Assembly (NCBI GenBank): GCA_026692885.1
Contig: JAPLNJ010001227.1
Span: 1-41,876 of the forward strand
Length of the DNA: 41,876 nucleotides
Direction: 5' to 3'
From: Planctomycetota bacterium
GTDB taxonomy: Bacteria; Planctomycetota; Planctomycetia; Pirellulales; Pirellulaceae
The position numbers and the translations under genes are program-made. This document shows, in pieces, positions 15,950 through 24,871 of the stretch. Numbering within the stretch: position 1 is the stretch's first letter; every line of letters starts with the position of its first letter. Below the pieces are notes generated by a model. The model worked only from the letters and a program-made list of their open reading frames with translations. It made no database searches and had not been told where the DNA came from.

Positions 15950-16461
15950 ATGCCGCACCACAACTGAGGCCGTCCAGCCAAGGCTCGATAGACACGCTGC
16001 CGACCTCGCCAGCAACGAGCAACCGCCCGCCAGCGGTTTCCTCAGCCGTGAGCATTGCTGACCCTCCGTGGTAATGTCTGGATGCCGATGATATTTCCCC
16101 GCGAGCCTTGACGCCTCATTGACCCTCGCCTGCAGATGCTGCTGCCCGCCTTGGGAGTCGCGGTTGAGCGCCCGTGCTGGAACCGTCACGAACGCTGGGG
16201 GAATCCCGTACATACGCTGGCTGAAGGGCATCACCCCAAGGCATTTTCCCCGTCAGAATCGAATCTTCCGCTCGCTCCGCGCATTCGCATCTCTTGGCAC
16301 GCACGTTGCTAAGAAGGTTCTGCATCAGACTGCCTGCAGGGACTGCTTTACAGGCATCCGAGGCAGTGGGGTGTCCGGACCGGCCCTGGGAAGAAAAGAC
16401 AACGGCTCCGAATGGCCAACACTGACGTCCCCTGCTGTCGCCGGAAGTTCAGACCCCACCC
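15950..16461. other. Spacer, nothing recognisable
   Basis: No frame with a domain, signal peptide or ribosome site was found, and no strong hairpin. It sits between two gene fragments and is probably decayed sequence. Confidence 0.4.
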
Positions 16462-16614
16462 CTGGCCAACAGCAGCTTCGGTGGTCCGCACCCCGGCGTC
16501 TGCCAATTCGTGCTGTGCGATGGCAGCGTCCGACCGATCTCGATCGACATTGACTTACAAACGCTTACGGCCCTGGTCACACGCAGTGGAGGCGAACCCG
16601 TTGGAAAATTCTGA
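16462..16614 (+). pseudogene. DUF1559 gene, last 50 codons only
   Basis: The frame reads LANSSFGGPHPGVCQFVLCD, then GSVRPISIDIDLQTLTALVT and RSGGEPVGKF-stop. This is the H-x9-DG block and C-terminus of a DUF1559 protein. The upstream 270 or so residues, including the prepilin segment, are absent. It is a tail fragment without start or ribosome site, 140 bases before a sulfatase gene, and has no expected function. Confidence 0.7.
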
Positions 16615-16754
16615 TCCCTGCAGAATTGCCCCTCCTGAGCACGACCGTGACCGGGAGTGCGCAAGGACATTGTCACCCTCGTGTTGTCGAAACAATGACC
16701 GCCGACACCCGTTGTCGACAGAAGAACCAAAACTTAGTCTGTGAAAGGTAAAAC

Positions 16755-18191
16755 ATGAACTTGAGATTTACTGGTCGAAGGCAGCTCCGGAACTTGACTG
16801 GAAAACGAACGCTAGTCGCCCTCGCGATCTTGCCCCTCGCACTGCTGGGTGGCACCGCGGCAGGGGCGGCAGAACGTAAACCGAACGTCCTGCTGATTGT
16901 CGCCGATGACCTGGGATACGGCGAGCTAAGTATCCAAGGTAATCCGCAGATTCCCACCCCGCACATCGATTCAATTGCGCAGCACGGCGTGCGGTTCACC
17001 AGCGGGTATGTCTCGGGGCCTTACTGCAGTCCCACCCGGGCCGGGCTGCTGACGGGACGCTATCAGGAGCGTTTCGGACACGAATTCAATCCCGGCCCAG
17101 CGCAGAACGCGGCGGTGACCTTTGGCCTGTCGCTGAAAGAAACGACGCTGGCGAATCGCTTCCACGAGGCGGGCTATGCCACGGGCATGTTTGGCAAGTG
17201 GCACCTGGGCTATGAACCGCAATTCCATCCGCTGCAGCGAGGCTTCGATGAGTACTTCGGGTTCCTTGGCGGGGCTCACGACTATCTGGACGCCGTCAGC
17301 GATGCGCACAACCCGATCCTGAGGGGCACGACGCCGGTCGATAAGATCGACTATACCACCGACGCCTTCGGACGCGAGGCGGTGGCGTTCATCGAGAAGC
17401 ACAAGAGCGAACCCTGGTTGGTGTACTTGCCCTTCAATGCGGTCCACGCGCCGCTGGAATCCCTGGAGAAGTACCTGTCGCGATTCACGAGCATCCAGGA
17501 TGCGAAACGCCGCACGTTTGCCGCCATGCTGTCGGCGCTGGACGATGCCGTCGGCGCCGTGTTGGCCAAAGTGCGTGAGCACCAACTGGAAGAGAACACC
17601 CTGATCTTCTTCGTCAGCGATAATGGCGGGCCGACTCGCCAAACGACCTCGGACAATGCTCCGCTCCGCGGCTTCAAGGCTCAGACCTGGGAAGGCGGTA
17701 TTCGGGTGCCGTTCCTGGTGCAGTGGAAGGGGCAAATTCCTGCCGGCAAGGTCTATGATCATCCCGTGATCCAACTCGATATTCTCCCCACGTCGCTGGC
17801 TGCCGCGGGGGTGGAAGTCCAGCCCGCATGGAAACTGGACGGCGTGAACCTCCTTCCGTATCTCACCGGGGAGCGGCAGACTCCGCCGCATGCCGCACTC
17901 TACTGGCGGTTTGGTCAGCAGATCGCCATCCGCAAGGGCGACTGGAAGCTCGTCAAATCGTCCGGGGCGGGAGCCGAGTTCACCGAACTGGCTGCCGCGG
18001 CCAGCACGGCGGGTGCTCACCTTTACAACCTCGCTCAGGACATCGGCGAACAGAAGAACCTGGCTGACCAAGAGCCCGCCAAGGTCAAGGAGCTGGCCGC
18101 TGACTGGGAAAAGTGGAATGCCGAATTGGTGCCGCCGGCTTGGGTGCCTGCACGTGCCGCCGCCGGGAAGCCGAAACCGTCGCGCACTTGA
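16755..18191 (+). CDS. Secreted sulfatase (type I, formylglycine-dependent)
   Basis: The 478-residue protein has a basic N-terminus and hydrophobic core (TLVALAILPLALLGGTAAGA) as signal peptide. PNVLLIVADDLGYGE supplies metal-binding Asp51/Asp52. YCSPTRAGLLTGRYQERFG is the C-x-P-T-R signature, with Cys91 to become formylglycine. GKWHLG and VSDNGGPTRQT carry further catalytic and metal residues. It has the standard arylsulfatase A-like layout with the C-terminal LYNLAQDIGEQKNLADQEP block. It should cleave sulfate esters of polymeric or aromatic substrates outside the cytoplasm; specificity cannot be read. AAAGG lies about 7 bases before ATG 16755. It is separate from the sulfatase at 11042-12448 and differs from it throughout. 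Confidence 0.93.
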   Translation: MNLRFTGRRQLRNLTGKRTLVALAILPLALLGGTAAGAAERKPNVLLIVADDLGYGELSIQGNPQIPTPHIDSIAQHGVRFTSGYVSGPYCSPTRAGLLTGRYQERFGHEFNPGPAQNAAVTFGLSLKETTLANRFHEAGYATGMFGKWHLGYEPQFHPLQRGFDEYFGFLGGAHDYLDAVSDAHNPILRGTTPVDKIDYTTDAFGREAVAFIEKHKSEPWLVYLPFNAVHAPLESLEKYLSRFTSIQDAKRRTFAAMLSALDDAVGAVLAKVREHQLEENTLIFFVSDNGGPTRQTTSDNAPLRGFKAQTWEGGIRVPFLVQWKGQIPAGKVYDHPVIQLDILPTSLAAAGVEVQPAWKLDGVNLLPYLTGERQTPPHAALYWRFGQQIAIRKGDWKLVKSSGAGAEFTELAAAASTAGAHLYNLAQDIGEQKNLADQEPAKVKELAADWEKWNAELVPPAWVPARAAAGKPKPSRT

Positions 18192-18355
18192 GCGCACCAC
18201 GAGGCTGGCCACCGAAATAACTTCCCGGTTTCCGGCGCGGGCTAAGGGAGCGGCACCTGGGACGAATCGAGTAGCACGGATGGCAAAGCCGGGGCACGGA
18301 TGAAGAACCCAGAATCTTCACGAATTGTCCGACGCTACGTTGCTCAACGCGGGAA

Positions 18356-19009
18356 CACAACGACGGCAAGGACCCAGCCACGGGACGCATTGTCGGGTTC
18401 CACTCGGAGAAGGAATCCTCGGCCGAGGTCGTCGAGTTGTTCAACATCGCGAAGGATCCCAATGAGACAACGAACCTCGCCGAGACCCAGCCCGATAAAC
18501 TCAAGGAGCTGCGCGCCCGCTACGACGCCCTGGCCGGGCAGGCCGTGCCGCCGAAAGTCGCTCCGGCTGTGCCCGGATTTCGGTCGCCCAGTTTTGCCCA
18601 ACCCGACCACGCCGGTCACAAGCACGGAGAGAAATCCCAGGAGTATGGTGATGCGATCAAAGAGGATGACGTGTGGACCGGCAAGATCCTGACGACGTTG
18701 CGGGAACAGGGACTGGCCGAGAAGACCCCGGTCTATGTGGTAGTCGATCATGGGTTCAATCTGGGCGAGTCCGGCCATCGTTACGCCCCATTTGTCTTTC
18801 TGGCCACCAACGACAAACTGGTCAATCGCAACGGAACTCGGGAAGACATCGCGCCGACGGTGCTGAAGCGGTTCGGGGTCGACCTGACGAAGATCCAGCC
18901 CTCGCTGGACGGCATTCCCTTGGACGAACCCGCTCCCGAGCGCAAGGCCCCGACGGAGAACCCGAATCCGCGTCCGGGGCTCGCCCGCCAGACCGTCAGC
19001 CAGGGCTGA
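18356..19009 (+). pseudogene. Chimeric remnant: sulfatase tail fused to alkaline phosphatase/phosphodiesterase-like C-terminus
   Basis: One open frame first shows GRIVGFHSEKESSAEVVELF then NIAKDPNETTNLAETQPDKL, the C-terminal block of a sulfatase. It then switches at about 18590 to HAGHKHGEKSQEY, VVVDHGFNLGESGHRYAPFVF and NGTREDIAPTVLKRFGVD, the C-terminal third of an alkaline-phosphatase-superfamily enzyme. The nucleophile half of both enzymes is missing, and no start with a ribosome site precedes it (an internal ATG is at 18437). The most likely origin is recombination or deletion joining two tails. It lies 165 bases after an intact sulfatase, so it is not a simple readthrough. Confidence 0.65.
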
Positions 19010-19069
19010 AATATGCTGAAATGTGCGAGCAGGGCGGCTTTGAGCCGACAGTGGCTACCACTGCTTTTC

Positions 19070-19447
19070 TCAGCCAGCCTTGCGTTCCTTCAAGGACTGG
19101 CGGAGGCGGATTCTCCAGTACCCCGGACGGATTCGCATTTCGCCGAGAAGGCGGGCCGCCACGCCGCGGACGGGCCGGACGCCCTGCTCCCAATTACGCA
19201 AGGTGCCTAGCGAAACACCGATGAAATCCGCGAAGATCTTCTGACTGCAGTCCATCGAGTTACGCAGCTGTTTGACGTGTTCAGCCCCGAAGACACGCGG
19301 CCGAAAATCCACCTCCACGGTGCGCTGGCGGTACTTGACCTTGACTTCCTCGGCCGACAGTGCCTTGAGGTCGTGCGCGAACGTCTGTAAGCCGGCGAGC
19401 ATCTCGTCTGCAACCGTTATGCTTCGGCCCTTTCTAGCTTTCGTCAT
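19070..19447 (-). CDS. XRE/HTH antitoxin-like protein (HigA/MqsA-type)
   Basis: The 125-residue protein has a basic N-terminal part (VKVKYRQRTVEVDFRPRVFG) and then a helix-turn-helix: LRNSMDCSQKIFADFIGVS, GTLRNWEQGVRPVRG. This is typical of antitoxins that repress their own toxin-antitoxin operon, with the QKIFADFIGVSLGTLRNWEQG recognition helix-type signature. Its ATG (19447) directly follows the stop codon of the short upstream frame 19448-19549, the toxin-first order of HigBA-like systems. GAAGAG within that frame acts as ribosome site. As the toxin is truncated, it may now be an orphan regulator. Confidence 0.8.
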   Translation of the reverse strand: MTKARKGRSITVADEMLAGLQTFAHDLKALSAEEVKVKYRQRTVEVDFRPRVFGAEHVKQLRNSMDCSQKIFADFIGVSLGTLRNWEQGVRPVRGVAARLLGEMRIRPGYWRIRLRQSLKERKAG

Positions 19448-19549
19448 TTACTCTTCATCGGGAAGGCCGTACTTCTTCCAACGCCTTACGAACGGTTCGA
19501 GTTCGAAGAATTCCAGCAGAGAGTCAGGCGGCGGTCTGTTTCTCGTCAT
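19448..19549 (-). pseudogene. Truncated toxin (HigB/RelE-like N-terminus, 33 codons)
   Basis: The frame MTRNRPPPDSLLEFFELEPF, then VRRWKKYGLPDEE-stop, looks like the first residues of a HigB/RelE-type toxin (F-x-RRW-x-x-GL-x-DEE). Such proteins are about 90-110 residues; here the stop falls after 33 and is joined directly to the antitoxin start (TAAATG). The catalytic body is gone, so no toxicity is expected. The family assignment rests mainly on gene order and a short segment. Confidence 0.5.
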
Positions 19550-20401
19550 GCGCCCGTTCTCGCATTACTGCGACAGCGGCGTCTGATTGAAACTATACAC
19601 CGGCGTAGTACCTGGTCAAGGGGGACCGGTCACTCTGGCAACCGCCACAACCGGCTCTTGCCGCCCGTGGCATCAGCAATCATCGGACTCAGTCGTTTCT
19701 GGGGCATGGCGTTGGGCAGCAGCGACTCCGAGGAGGCGATCCCCGTTTGGCCGGTAGCGACTCCCGACGCCTTCCTTGCTGATCGGCCGACCGACGAATT
19801 GGTGCTGTGATGCCGCACGTCTCCCTGGAACTTCGCCGCCTAGGCGAGCGGCAGGCGATAATTTACCCGCAGGTTGGCCTTCCCGGGCCAATCGGGACGG
19901 TCTGGGAAGACCATCCTACATTGAGTTGGGTAAGCTATTTCCTACCGTTTCTAACGGACCGCGGCGCATCGGTCCCGGCTACGTGCCTCCCCAAAGACCC
20001 GTGTCGGTGGGGCAACGATTGGCAGCAACTTAGGTCCCCGCCGAGCTGGCCTCGGTGGAGCCTGGGATTTTGCACTACGGCCACAGGCTAGCCGGCGTCC
20101 AATCGCTGCTTTCCCTGCCCGCCAAGGGCGCATTCGCAGAAGATTCGCACGAACCACTCCGAGAACTCGCGGGGTGGGCACCCGCGGGATTCGCACCGGC
20201 TGGTCAGACACGAGCCCCACATGGATGATTCCTGCCGTTGCCATCCGCAGCATGCGTCGTTTATATTGCTGCTAGCGAACCGCCACCTGCCGCGTTCGTA
20301 GGAAGTGAAGAGCCGATCCAGATACCGGCCCGCGTAGGTCGGGATCTCCCAGACCGACGCCGGTTTCTGGAGGGGCTCCCAGTAATCATGGAGGAGCACA
20401 C
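19550..20401. other. 850-base region without a supported gene
   Basis: Several open frames occur (19630-19818 and 20088-20399 minus; 19807-20091 plus), but none shows a known domain or a convincing ribosome site and they overlap. Only the end is functional: GAGGAG at 20391-20396 is the ribosome site of the helicase gene. It probably holds further gene remnants. Confidence 0.4.
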
Positions 20402-22486
20402 TTGGTCACAGCGTTGGCCCACAACGTCGCCTTGGTAGAAACCGGTTGGGAACCCGGAGATCGCTTGGCGGTCCACCGCACATCCGCTAACCGGTTGAAG
20501 TTGCCCGAACCCCTGCTCAGCGGGGAACTGGAGTTTCAGAGCCTCGTCGATCCATCCGGCATGCCCGTGCCGTTCCGCAGGGACAAAGACCGTGGGGAAA
20601 TCGTCTGCGCCGCTCTGAAGACCTTGGCCCCTGATCTGCGCTCCGCCATCTGGTTCGAGTATCGAGCCCCCGGCCAATATGCGGTCGCGATCACGCCCGC
20701 AGCCGAGCCGCTGACGGAAGCCGAATGGATCACGGACCGTGGCGTGCACTTCACTCTCGCCGGGCAGGAGGACGGTGCGCTGCTGATCGGGGCCGCGCCG
20801 AGCACAGCTGGACTCGCGGCCTTTCAACTCGCCCTGCGCGCCGCGCGGCTGGGGACGCATGCCGGGTTCGATCAGCTGATCAGTCTGCCACTGGTCCGCG
20901 ACATGGAACTGCTGGACCATCAGATCCGCACGGCCAAGACGGTGCTGCGGCGGTTTCGCGGCCGGGCCCTGCTGTGCGACGAAGTGGGCTTGGGCAAGAC
21001 GATCGAGGCCGGCTTGGTGCTCTCGGAACTGCACTTGCGCGGTCTGGTGCGTTCGGTCCTGGTGCTCGTGCCGCCGTCGCTGATCGAGCAATGGCAAGGC
21101 GAATTACGGCGGAAGTTCTCGCTGGATTTCGTGACGCACGACGAGCCTGCGTTCCGCGAACGAGGCCCGGCCGCGTGGGCCGAGTACGACCGCGTGATCG
21201 TCTCGACCCATACCGCCAAACGCGAACCCCATCGTGCGGCGATTCTGGCCCGGCGGTGGGACTTGGTGATCGTCGACGAAGCCCATCATCTGCGCAACCG
21301 CTCGACGCAGCTGTGGAAGTTCGCCAGTGAATTGCAGAAGCAGTTCATGCTGCTGCTGACGGCAACGCCCGTGCAAAACAACCTGGACGAGCTGTTCAAT
21401 CTGGTGACGCTCTTGGAGCCCGGCTTGCTCAGCACCGCCAAGCAGTTCCAGCGGCAGTTCGTCGACCGGCGCGACAAGCTGACGCCGCGCAATGTGGGGC
21501 AGTTGCACGAACTGCTGGCGGAAGTCATGGTCCGCAATCGCCGCAGCACGGTCGGGCTGCAGTTCACGCGACGCTGGGCCAAGACGCTCCGGGTCACCCT
21601 CGCGCCGCCGGAGCAAAGTCTCTATCACCGCGTGACGCAATTGGTGCGGCAGCACCTCCGTTCGGCCGAGCGACACGGCGGGCTGTCGCGCATGGCGCTG
21701 CTGACGCTGCAGATGGCGCTAGGTTCCAGTCCCGCCGCGGCGGCCGGGACACTTGAGACGATGGCCGCCAACCCGCGGCTGGACGCCGGCCTGAGCGGAC
21801 AGTTGCTGGACTTGGCCGACGAGGCCCGCACGCAGACCGCGCACGGCAAGCTCGAACAACTCCTGACGCTGCTCCATGAATTCCCGGACAAGATGGTCAT
21901 CTTCACCCAGTTCCGAGCGACGCAGGCCTTGCTCAGCCGGCACTTGGCGGCCGCCGGGCACGAGCTGGCCGTGTTTCACGGCGGCCTGTCCCGGTTGGAA
22001 AAGGAAGCGGCGATTGCCCACTTCCGCGGTCCGGCCCGATTGCTGCTGTGTACCGAATCGGGCAGCGAAGGCCGGAACCTGCAATTCGCGCACGCCGTCT
22101 GCAACTTTGACCTGCCTTGGAACCCGATGCGGATCGAACAACGTATCGGTCGCCTCAGCCGCATCGGACAAACGCACGACGTGCACGTGTTCAATCTGGT
22201 CGCGGCGGACACGGTCGAGGCGGCGGTGCTCCACTTGCTGGACGCCAAGCTCAGCATGTTCGAACTGGTGATCGGCGAGATCGACATGATTCTGGGGAAC
22301 CTGGACGAGGAACGCGAGTTCCAGGACGTGGTGGCCGACGTGTGGGCCGCAGCCGACGACGACCAGGAGTTTGCGCAGCGGATGGAAGAACTCGGCGACC
22401 GGCTGGTGGCTGCCAAGCAAGCCTATTTGACGCAGCGCGCCCAGGACGACCGGATGTTCGGCGCCCGGTTCGCACCGGACGCCTGA
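20402..22486 (+). CDS. SNF2/HepA (RapA)-type DEAH helicase
   Basis: The 694-residue protein has an N-terminal region of about 165 residues without known motifs and then the two RecA lobes of an SNF2 ATPase. These show LLCDEVGLGKTIEAGLVLSE (motif I, Lys199), VLVPPSLIEQW (Ia), IVDEAHHLRN (II), LLLTATPVQNNLDELFNL (III), VIFTQFRATQALL (IV), LLCTESGSEGRNLQF (V) and WNPMRIEQRIGRLSRIGQT (VI). Such enzymes translocate on DNA or remodel protein-DNA complexes. Start: TTG 20402 has GAGGAG five bases upstream, whereas no ATG is near. The next gene starts 14 bases downstream and is surely co-expressed. No nuclease or methyltransferase domain is fused, so a link to defence or repair is speculation. Confidence 0.88.
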   Translation: MVTALAHNVALVETGWEPGDRLAVHRTSANRLKLPEPLLSGELEFQSLVDPSGMPVPFRRDKDRGEIVCAALKTLAPDLRSAIWFEYRAPGQYAVAITPAAEPLTEAEWITDRGVHFTLAGQEDGALLIGAAPSTAGLAAFQLALRAARLGTHAGFDQLISLPLVRDMELLDHQIRTAKTVLRRFRGRALLCDEVGLGKTIEAGLVLSELHLRGLVRSVLVLVPPSLIEQWQGELRRKFSLDFVTHDEPAFRERGPAAWAEYDRVIVSTHTAKREPHRAAILARRWDLVIVDEAHHLRNRSTQLWKFASELQKQFMLLLTATPVQNNLDELFNLVTLLEPGLLSTAKQFQRQFVDRRDKLTPRNVGQLHELLAEVMVRNRRSTVGLQFTRRWAKTLRVTLAPPEQSLYHRVTQLVRQHLRSAERHGGLSRMALLTLQMALGSSPAAAAGTLETMAANPRLDAGLSGQLLDLADEARTQTAHGKLEQLLTLLHEFPDKMVIFTQFRATQALLSRHLAAAGHELAVFHGGLSRLEKEAAIAHFRGPARLLLCTESGSEGRNLQFAHAVCNFDLPWNPMRIEQRIGRLSRIGQTHDVHVFNLVAADTVEAAVLHLLDAKLSMFELVIGEIDMILGNLDEEREFQDVVADVWAAADDDQEFAQRMEELGDRLVAAKQAYLTQRAQDDRMFGARFAPDA

Positions 22487-22500
22487 AAGGAAATCTTGCG

Positions 22501-23622
22501 ATGTCGGTGGGACGGATGGAGACCGAAGGCACCCGCTCGCCGCTGGAGCAGTTCGTGCGGGACTACGTCGAAGCTGCCGGTGGCGTCTGGGACGAGATCG
22601 AACCGCAGGTCTATGATGTGATGCTCTCGGCGGCCACGGACGGAGGCGGAGGCGAACCGGGCGTGCTACGGCTGGCGTTCGACCCGGAAGCGTTGCCGGA
22701 ACACCCGCAGGCCCAGCTGGCCAGCTTCGGCACGCCTTTGGTGGACCGGCTGTTGCAGGCAGCCCTGGAACAGGGCCGCTGCGCCGAGTTGACCTTGTTG
22801 GGGCTGAATCTGCAGCCCCACCAGTTGCCGCAGCGGATCGCGCGGGCCGTGAAGCTGACGGATCCCTCGGGCGAACCACTGCCGCTGGAGATCCAACGCC
22901 TGCGGGCGCTGCTGTTCCCCCAGGTCGTGTTTTGGTTCGAGGCCACCTTTACCAGCGACCAGAAGGAACAGGAGGTGCTGCCGCTGGCCGTCGACCTGCA
23001 CCACGGTCGTCAGGTGCGGCATCTGGAGCAGTTGCTGGATCCATCGCGGCTGAGCGAACGGTTCTCGCCGCCGCTGCCGGAAGCTCCCGGCATCGACCGC
23101 GGTGCGGCGTACCTCCTGGCGCGCGAGCAGATCGTGCGGACCATGGCCGCATTGGCCAACACGCGGGCCCGGGAGCTGGCCGAGCGACTCGACCGCCAGG
23201 CCGCCCGGATGAGCAAGTACTACGACGATTTGGCCGAGGAGTTGGAGGAACAGCGCCGGCGGGCCGCCGCCCGGGGCGACGAGGACGTGAAATTCGCTGC
23301 GCGGCGTGAAGCGTTGGCGCGCGAACGCGAATTGCGCATCACGGAACTGCGGCGGAAGAACGCGCTCAGCGTCCGGTTGCGGTTATTGAACCTGTTGGTC
23401 ATCCGCCAGCCCAAGTTGCTGGTTCACGCCGTGGCCCACCTTGCCACGGGAGCGACGCTGCCGCTGGAGTTGGTTTTTGACCCGCTGGTCGAAGCCGTCG
23501 AGGCACCTCCGTGTCCGGTTTGCCAACGCCCCAGCTTCGAACTACACCGCCAGCGGTCGGCCCTGGTCTGTCCCGCCTGCGTCACGATCTCGACGCCCCT
23601 GCGCAAGCACAAACCGCGGTAG
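22501..23622 (+). CDS. Helicase-partner protein with coiled coil and C-terminal zinc ribbon
   Basis: The 373-residue product has no domain I can name. Residues 1-200 are mixed alpha/beta. Residues about 205-300 are strongly helical and charged (RELAERLDRQAARMSKYYDD then LAEELEEQRRRAAARG), a likely coiled coil. The C-terminus holds CPVC (338-341) and CPAC (357-360), a zinc ribbon. AAAGGA lies 9 bases before ATG 22501, and the gene follows the SNF2 gene by 14 bases. The coupling suggests it is an obligate partner, perhaps delivering or gripping DNA or RNA for the ATPase. Function is inferred from context only. Confidence 0.8.
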   Translation: MSVGRMETEGTRSPLEQFVRDYVEAAGGVWDEIEPQVYDVMLSAATDGGGGEPGVLRLAFDPEALPEHPQAQLASFGTPLVDRLLQAALEQGRCAELTLLGLNLQPHQLPQRIARAVKLTDPSGEPLPLEIQRLRALLFPQVVFWFEATFTSDQKEQEVLPLAVDLHHGRQVRHLEQLLDPSRLSERFSPPLPEAPGIDRGAAYLLAREQIVRTMAALANTRARELAERLDRQAARMSKYYDDLAEELEEQRRRAAARGDEDVKFAARREALARERELRITELRRKNALSVRLRLLNLLVIRQPKLLVHAVAHLATGATLPLELVFDPLVEAVEAPPCPVCQRPSFELHRQRSALVCPACVTISTPLRKHKPR

Positions 23623-23628
23623 CATTCC

Positions 23629-23769
23629 TCAGCGGACGTCGCCATGGTCTTCGAGCAGTTCCACCCGGCAGCCACACAGCGGGCAGCTCAGTTCCCGCGT
23701 GACGTCTTCGCCGCCGCTCGCAGCGGGCGTCCAACGGTTTCCACACGAGCAGGCCAGCGGATCAGTCAT
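23629..23769 (-). CDS. Small putative zinc-binding protein (46 residues)
   Basis: The frame MTDPLACSCGNRWTPAASGG then EDVTRELSCPLCGCRVELLED has two cysteine pairs (CSC and CPLC-GC) spaced like a small zinc ribbon. It lies on the minus strand 41 bases after the methyltransferase gene 23811-24821 and converges with the helicase-partner gene, 6 bases away. No strong ribosome site precedes ATG 23769. It may be real, as such mini zinc ribbons are common in Planctomycetota, but the support is modest. Confidence 0.4.
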   Translation of the reverse strand: MTDPLACSCGNRWTPAASGGEDVTRELSCPLCGCRVELLEDHGDVR

Positions 23770-23810
23770 GGGACGCTTGGTGTTTCGACCGCAGAGCAAT
23801 TGGAAAACGG

Positions 23811-24821
23811 CTATTTCTTGGTGACGCAAAGGAACAAGACGTGATGCATATCCTCTGTCAGCAGTCGAATCTCCATGACGCGCGTCTGATCGATAGCCAT
23901 GGCCAGATCGAGCAAATCGGGATGGGTTCGGTAGATCAGTTGCCAGTGCATGAAGCTCTCCATATAGCCCCGCCCTTCGATCTCGGGCCGAAAGTTGGCG
24001 ATCAGGATTTGACCGCCGGGACGCAGCATATCGAACATGCGTTCGGTTAGTCGTTTTCCGGCCGGCTGTTCGAGGTCGTCGAAGAGTCCCGTGGAGTAGA
24101 TGAAGTCGAATTCTCCCAAATGCGAGGGTTCCTCCAAGAGCTGTCGGACGGAGCCGGCGACCGTGTCCACTCCCATAGCCCCAAACCGCTGCTGGACTTC
24201 CTGCAGGCTGTCTGAGTCGTGGTCAAAGGCCACCCAGCGACCAATCCGCTGTTGCTTCAAGGCCCCGGTCAGGCTGGCTTCCCACAGGTGGCCTGCGCCG
24301 ACGGTGAGGATACTTGGGCGGGACAGTTGCAGCGCCAATTGGTCAACCGTCTTGGCCACCAACCGTGCCCGCGCACGGAACCCTTCACAGACAGGCATGC
24401 GGATGATGTTCTCGAAGATCCGGACGCCCAAGTCCGAGGTTCCCTCGAGTGGGTGAAGTCCGTCAGCCTCATGGACAAAATCGAGCAACATGGCGTCGCT
24501 GGCGTCGTCACGAGCTTTCTGGTAGGCCCGCAGGGTGAAGGGATCCTGATGCAGCAACTCGCGAACCGGATGCAGGAGGCACAGCTGCACAAATCTCTGC
24601 CATTCCAGATCGCTCGAATTGGATCGTCGCTCATCCAAGCCGGCGAGCAGTTCCTGCAGACCTGCCGCAACTTGGCCGTCCAGCAACTTCTGATAGCAGT
24701 CGGTGAGCAGTTGATCGTCGTATAGATCGGCCAACAGGTCCTGCTGCATTTCTGCCAGACCCTTGGATGGCGACCCCGCCGCGTCCGAGGCGGCGAGTTC
24801 GGAGCGTTCCTCTTGATTCAT
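23811..24821 (-). CDS. SAM-dependent methyltransferase, 3-hydroxypalmitate methyl ester synthase-like (second paralogue)
   Basis: The 336-residue protein has a helical N-terminal region (QDLLADLYDDQLLTDCYQKL) and a Rossmann methyltransferase core: ILTVGAGHLWEASLTGALKQ (motif I), WVAFDHDSDSLQEVQ (motif II), EFDFIYSTGLFDDL and MLRPGGQILIANF. The family includes proteins labelled extracellular factor 3-hydroxypalmitic acid methyl ester biosynthesis (PhcB-like). It is a tandem paralogue of the gene upstream (24872-25936), 50 bases away. The family block PRGYAGDATMLDYIYG of that paralogue has drifted here to ARDDASDAMLLDFVHE, so substrate or activity may differ. GGGAGGGG stands 7 bases before ATG 24821. 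Confidence 0.8.
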   Translation of the reverse strand: MNQEERSELAASDAAGSPSKGLAEMQQDLLADLYDDQLLTDCYQKLLDGQVAAGLQELLAGLDERRSNSSDLEWQRFVQLCLLHPVRELLHQDPFTLRAYQKARDDASDAMLLDFVHEADGLHPLEGTSDLGVRIFENIIRMPVCEGFRARARLVAKTVDQLALQLSRPSILTVGAGHLWEASLTGALKQQRIGRWVAFDHDSDSLQEVQQRFGAMGVDTVAGSVRQLLEEPSHLGEFDFIYSTGLFDDLEQPAGKRLTERMFDMLRPGGQILIANFRPEIEGRGYMESFMHWQLIYRTHPDLLDLAMAIDQTRVMEIRLLTEDMHHVLFLCVTKK

Positions 24822-24871
24822 GGCCTACCCCTCCCGTGTGGTGCAGCGACGGCAGATGTTCCAAGGAAACT

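Noticed and set aside
19807..20091. Plus-strand frame of 94 codons
   Set aside because: No domain or credible translation signal; probably decayed sequence.
20088..20399. Minus-strand frame of 103 codons just before the helicase gene
   Set aside because: Composition and lack of motifs suggest chance. It runs antisense into the helicase gene's ribosome site.
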